A stretch of 12,546 nt of DNA from Candidatus Ratteibacteria bacterium (GTDB lineage Bacteria; CAIJMQ01): contig JAQURI010000029.1 in assembly GCA_028715665.1 (NCBI GenBank), forward strand, positions 1-12,546, read 5' to 3'. The notes under the pieces are model-generated. The model did not search any database. It saw only the letters and a list, made by a program, of their open reading frames with translations, and was not told the origin of the DNA. The first letter of the stretch is position 1. Each line of letters opens with the position of its first letter. Below, one piece after another: positions 10,834 through 12,546 of this stretch. The position numbers and the translations under genes are program-made.

Positions 10834-12546
10834 TTATTTCATGAATAAATTCTTTATGAAGAAATTAAGTTGTTTGGAATCTATTACACCGGTATTGGTT
10901 TGTTTTTGCCTTTCTCTTACGAAGTTTATCGCAAGTTGCGTGAAAATTGCGCCGGGCCTTGTATAACCGGCCACGATATAATGAGGACCGGGTTTTGTTT
11001 CTCCTTTTTCTTTTTCCAAAGTGGGCCTCACGCTTTCAGGTGTTATCAGTGAATTGCCATGCTGGAAGATTACATTATCCATTACTTTATATACTTCTTT
11101 GCTTTCTTTAACTAAACCGTAATAATCAAGGAGCTGCGCGAGAACATAATTTGACGCTATCCATACGTCTTTACCCTGGTCCGATTTCACTTGTTTGCCC
11201 GCCTGTGTGCGTGCCGTTGCCCATCCCATAGGAGTTCGGTTGTTTTTGTAAATTGTTTTTAGTGTCTGTATCGCTCTTTCGGCAGAGATAAAGGGTTTTT
11301 CTCCCATTGCTATCAGATACCATAATCCGTCCAGTTGATTTGTCCAGACATCCGTGTTCTTTTTGCCTGTGGCGAGGTCAATGCATGTTGCATAATATTG
11401 CATTCTTCCATGTTTGGTTTTCAGGTCTATCCATAATTTATCGTAAACGGCGAGTCCCTTTTCGAAAATTTCTTCGTATTCTTTTTTGGCAAGTGCGTCT
11501 TTCATGATATCAGCCATCTTAATCATTGCTTTGCAACAAGCGAGGAAACCGTTGGTGCTGTATGAATCTATGCCGAATAAATTTATATTGTCGAAAGTAT
11601 TTTTTACTTCATGTGGATTGCCTTCTGGTATACCGTCTTTGTCAAAATCGAGGTTTTCCAGATAATCAAAACCGAATTTAAGTATTTTCCAATTTCTCTT
11701 CAAGAAATCGATATTGTCGGTATATTTGATATTGCGCAACACTCGCAGTGCCAGTTTCGGAAAAAGGTCTATCCAATAATTAGTGTTGTACCATGTATAA
11801 TCGCTGACGTTTCTAAGCGCGTGTCCGAAGGTCATTGCGCCCAAATCGTGGGAAACGCTTCCTTTGATTTTTGTCGCGGCTTTTATATGGGTAAGCGATT
11901 TGCCTTTATATTCTTCAGGATGTTCTTCGAAGTGTTTCCTCATTTCCACAAAAGAAGCGTGAAAGTGATAGTATCTCTCTTTCAAATTTTCCTGCATAAT
12001 GGAGTTTACGGCTTGTTGGCAGAGTTCCTGTTCTATGTCAGGGAATAACATCAAGAGTATCATTGAATACCAGTCCACGTCCGAAGAATTGATATACGGA
12101 TAATCGAAACACTCCAAAAACCTTGCGATGTCATTTCCGTTTTTGTCTTCTACCCAAGCTGCGGCGTTTGATAACGGAAAATGGAATTCGTTAAAGATTA
12201 GTCTTACTAAGCGCAAAATCCCGTTCTTGTCATTTTTATAAGATGGGTTCCTCTGTATTTGTTCAAATATTTTTTGTTGTATTGCTTCTGTTCTGTTTTG
12301 CCACTTCGGATAATTGTCCAAAGCGATTTTTGCCATATCGGCTGCTCGCGTATCTTTGTCTTTAAAACTCTTGGTGTATTTGCGTTCGAACTTTACTCCG
12401 TCGCAATACCACTGTTTCGGAAAATCAAAAACGATGGCAACGGGAACTTTTATAGTTGCTTTGGGCTTTAACAGGAAAGTAATGCTTAAAGCCGTACCGT
12501 AATCGTTATTGGCTTTAGGTCCGAGTTTTGTATAGAAACTTCCGTC
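10834..12546 (-). CDS. GH116 glycosidase (GBA2-like), partial
   Basis: The frame is open from the window edge to TAA 10834-10836, so 570 residues of a longer protein are visible. A methionine at 12336 starts only an internal segment: the 70 codons before it are continuous and match the family. The N-terminal beta domain ends with VFDFP and ERKYTKSF, like the RRYTRFF of human GBA2. The (alpha/alpha)6 catalytic domain follows. LECFDYPY (residues 74-81 counted from that methionine) carries the probable nucleophile Glu, and NTFDNINLFG carries the probable acid/base Asp. DFDKDGIPEG, the TNQLDGLWY segment and a closing GYTRPGAIFTQLA are also family-like. GH116 enzymes are beta-glucosidases, beta-xylosidases or glucosylceramidases. 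The GH3 gene follows. Substrate and true start are outside what can be seen. Confidence 0.85.
   Translation of the reverse strand, partial: DGSFYTKLGPKANNDYGTALSITFLLKPKATIKVPVAIVFDFPKQWYCDGVKFERKYTKSFKDKDTRAADMAKIALDNYPKWQNRTEAIQQKIFEQIQRNPSYKNDKNGILRLVRLIFNEFHFPLSNAAAWVEDKNGNDIARFLECFDYPYINSSDVDWYSMILLMLFPDIEQELCQQAVNSIMQENLKERYYHFHASFVEMRKHFEEHPEEYKGKSLTHIKAATKIKGSVSHDLGAMTFGHALRNVSDYTWYNTNYWIDLFPKLALRVLRNIKYTDNIDFLKRNWKILKFGFDYLENLDFDKDGIPEGNPHEVKNTFDNINLFGIDSYSTNGFLACCKAMIKMADIMKDALAKKEYEEIFEKGLAVYDKLWIDLKTKHGRMQYYATCIDLATGKKNTDVWTNQLDGLWYLIAMGEKPFISAERAIQTLKTIYKNNRTPMGWATARTQAGKQVKSDQGKDVWIASNYVLAQLLDYYGLVKESKEVYKVMDNVIFQHGNSLITPESVRPTLEKEKGETKPGPHYIVAGYTRPGAIFTQLAINFVRERQKQTNTGVIDSKQLNFFIKNLFMK

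Noticed and set aside
11611..12048. Plus-strand frame of 145 codons opposite the GH116 gene
   Set aside because: Shadow of the real gene: no ribosome site, no recognisable domain, while the opposite strand has clear family motifs.
10834..12336. Complete 500-residue protein starting at the ATG at 12336
   Set aside because: The frame is open for 70 more codons to the window edge, and those residues match the GH116 N-terminal domain boundary, so the ATG is internal.

Overview
The window looks like the end of a metagenomic contig from an uncultivated, AT-rich bacterium. Its first 16 bases match the 3' end of the Illumina TruSeq Read 2 adapter, so base 1 is an assembly edge and not a biological end. 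The host genes (FabG, PurN, tRNAs with encoded CCA, near-consensus -35/-10 promoters, Shine-Dalgarno sites) are clearly bacterial. The phylum cannot be fixed from this sequence alone. A candidate phylum such as Omnitrophota is a low-confidence guess, from the small lysine-tailed membrane protein and the general gene style.

Region 1 (17 to about 4760) is the right-hand end of an integrated phage or phage-like element, with every gene on the + strand. It reads: C-terminus of a tape-measure-like protein, a probable head-tail or tail-completion protein, a DUF5659-like small protein, a replication initiator, a DnaC-type helicase loader, a 57-residue cysteine-rich protein, a 64-residue recombinase-associated protein and a large serine recombinase. 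The recombinase frame runs straight through an antisense tRNA-Asp gene, which makes the 3' end of that tRNA the probable integration site. Inside the initiator gene, five 11-12 bp direct repeats spaced one helical turn apart, followed by an A-rich stretch with inverted repeats, look like a lambda-type replication origin buried in the initiator gene.

Region 2 (4683 to 6444, - strand) holds a tRNA-Val/tRNA-Asp pair and, upstream of it, a radical SAM/SPASM-like enzyme of unknown substrate.

Region 3 (6445 to 8567, + strand) holds purN with a good promoter, a short two-helix membrane protein with a near-consensus promoter and a strong ribosome binding site, and a FabG-type reductase that seems to be translated from a nearly leaderless message.

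Region 4 (8568 to 12546, - strand) is a two-gene glycosidase operon: a GH116 (glucosylceramidase/GBA2-like) enzyme that runs off the window, then a GH3 beta-glucosidase 20 bases later. The GH3 protein has no signal peptide, which suggests breakdown of beta-linked glycosides inside the cell. fabG and the GH3 gene converge with no base between their stop codons.

No gene-free stretch longer than 300 bases exists here. No CRISPR array, insertion sequence, rRNA or recognisable defence system was seen.
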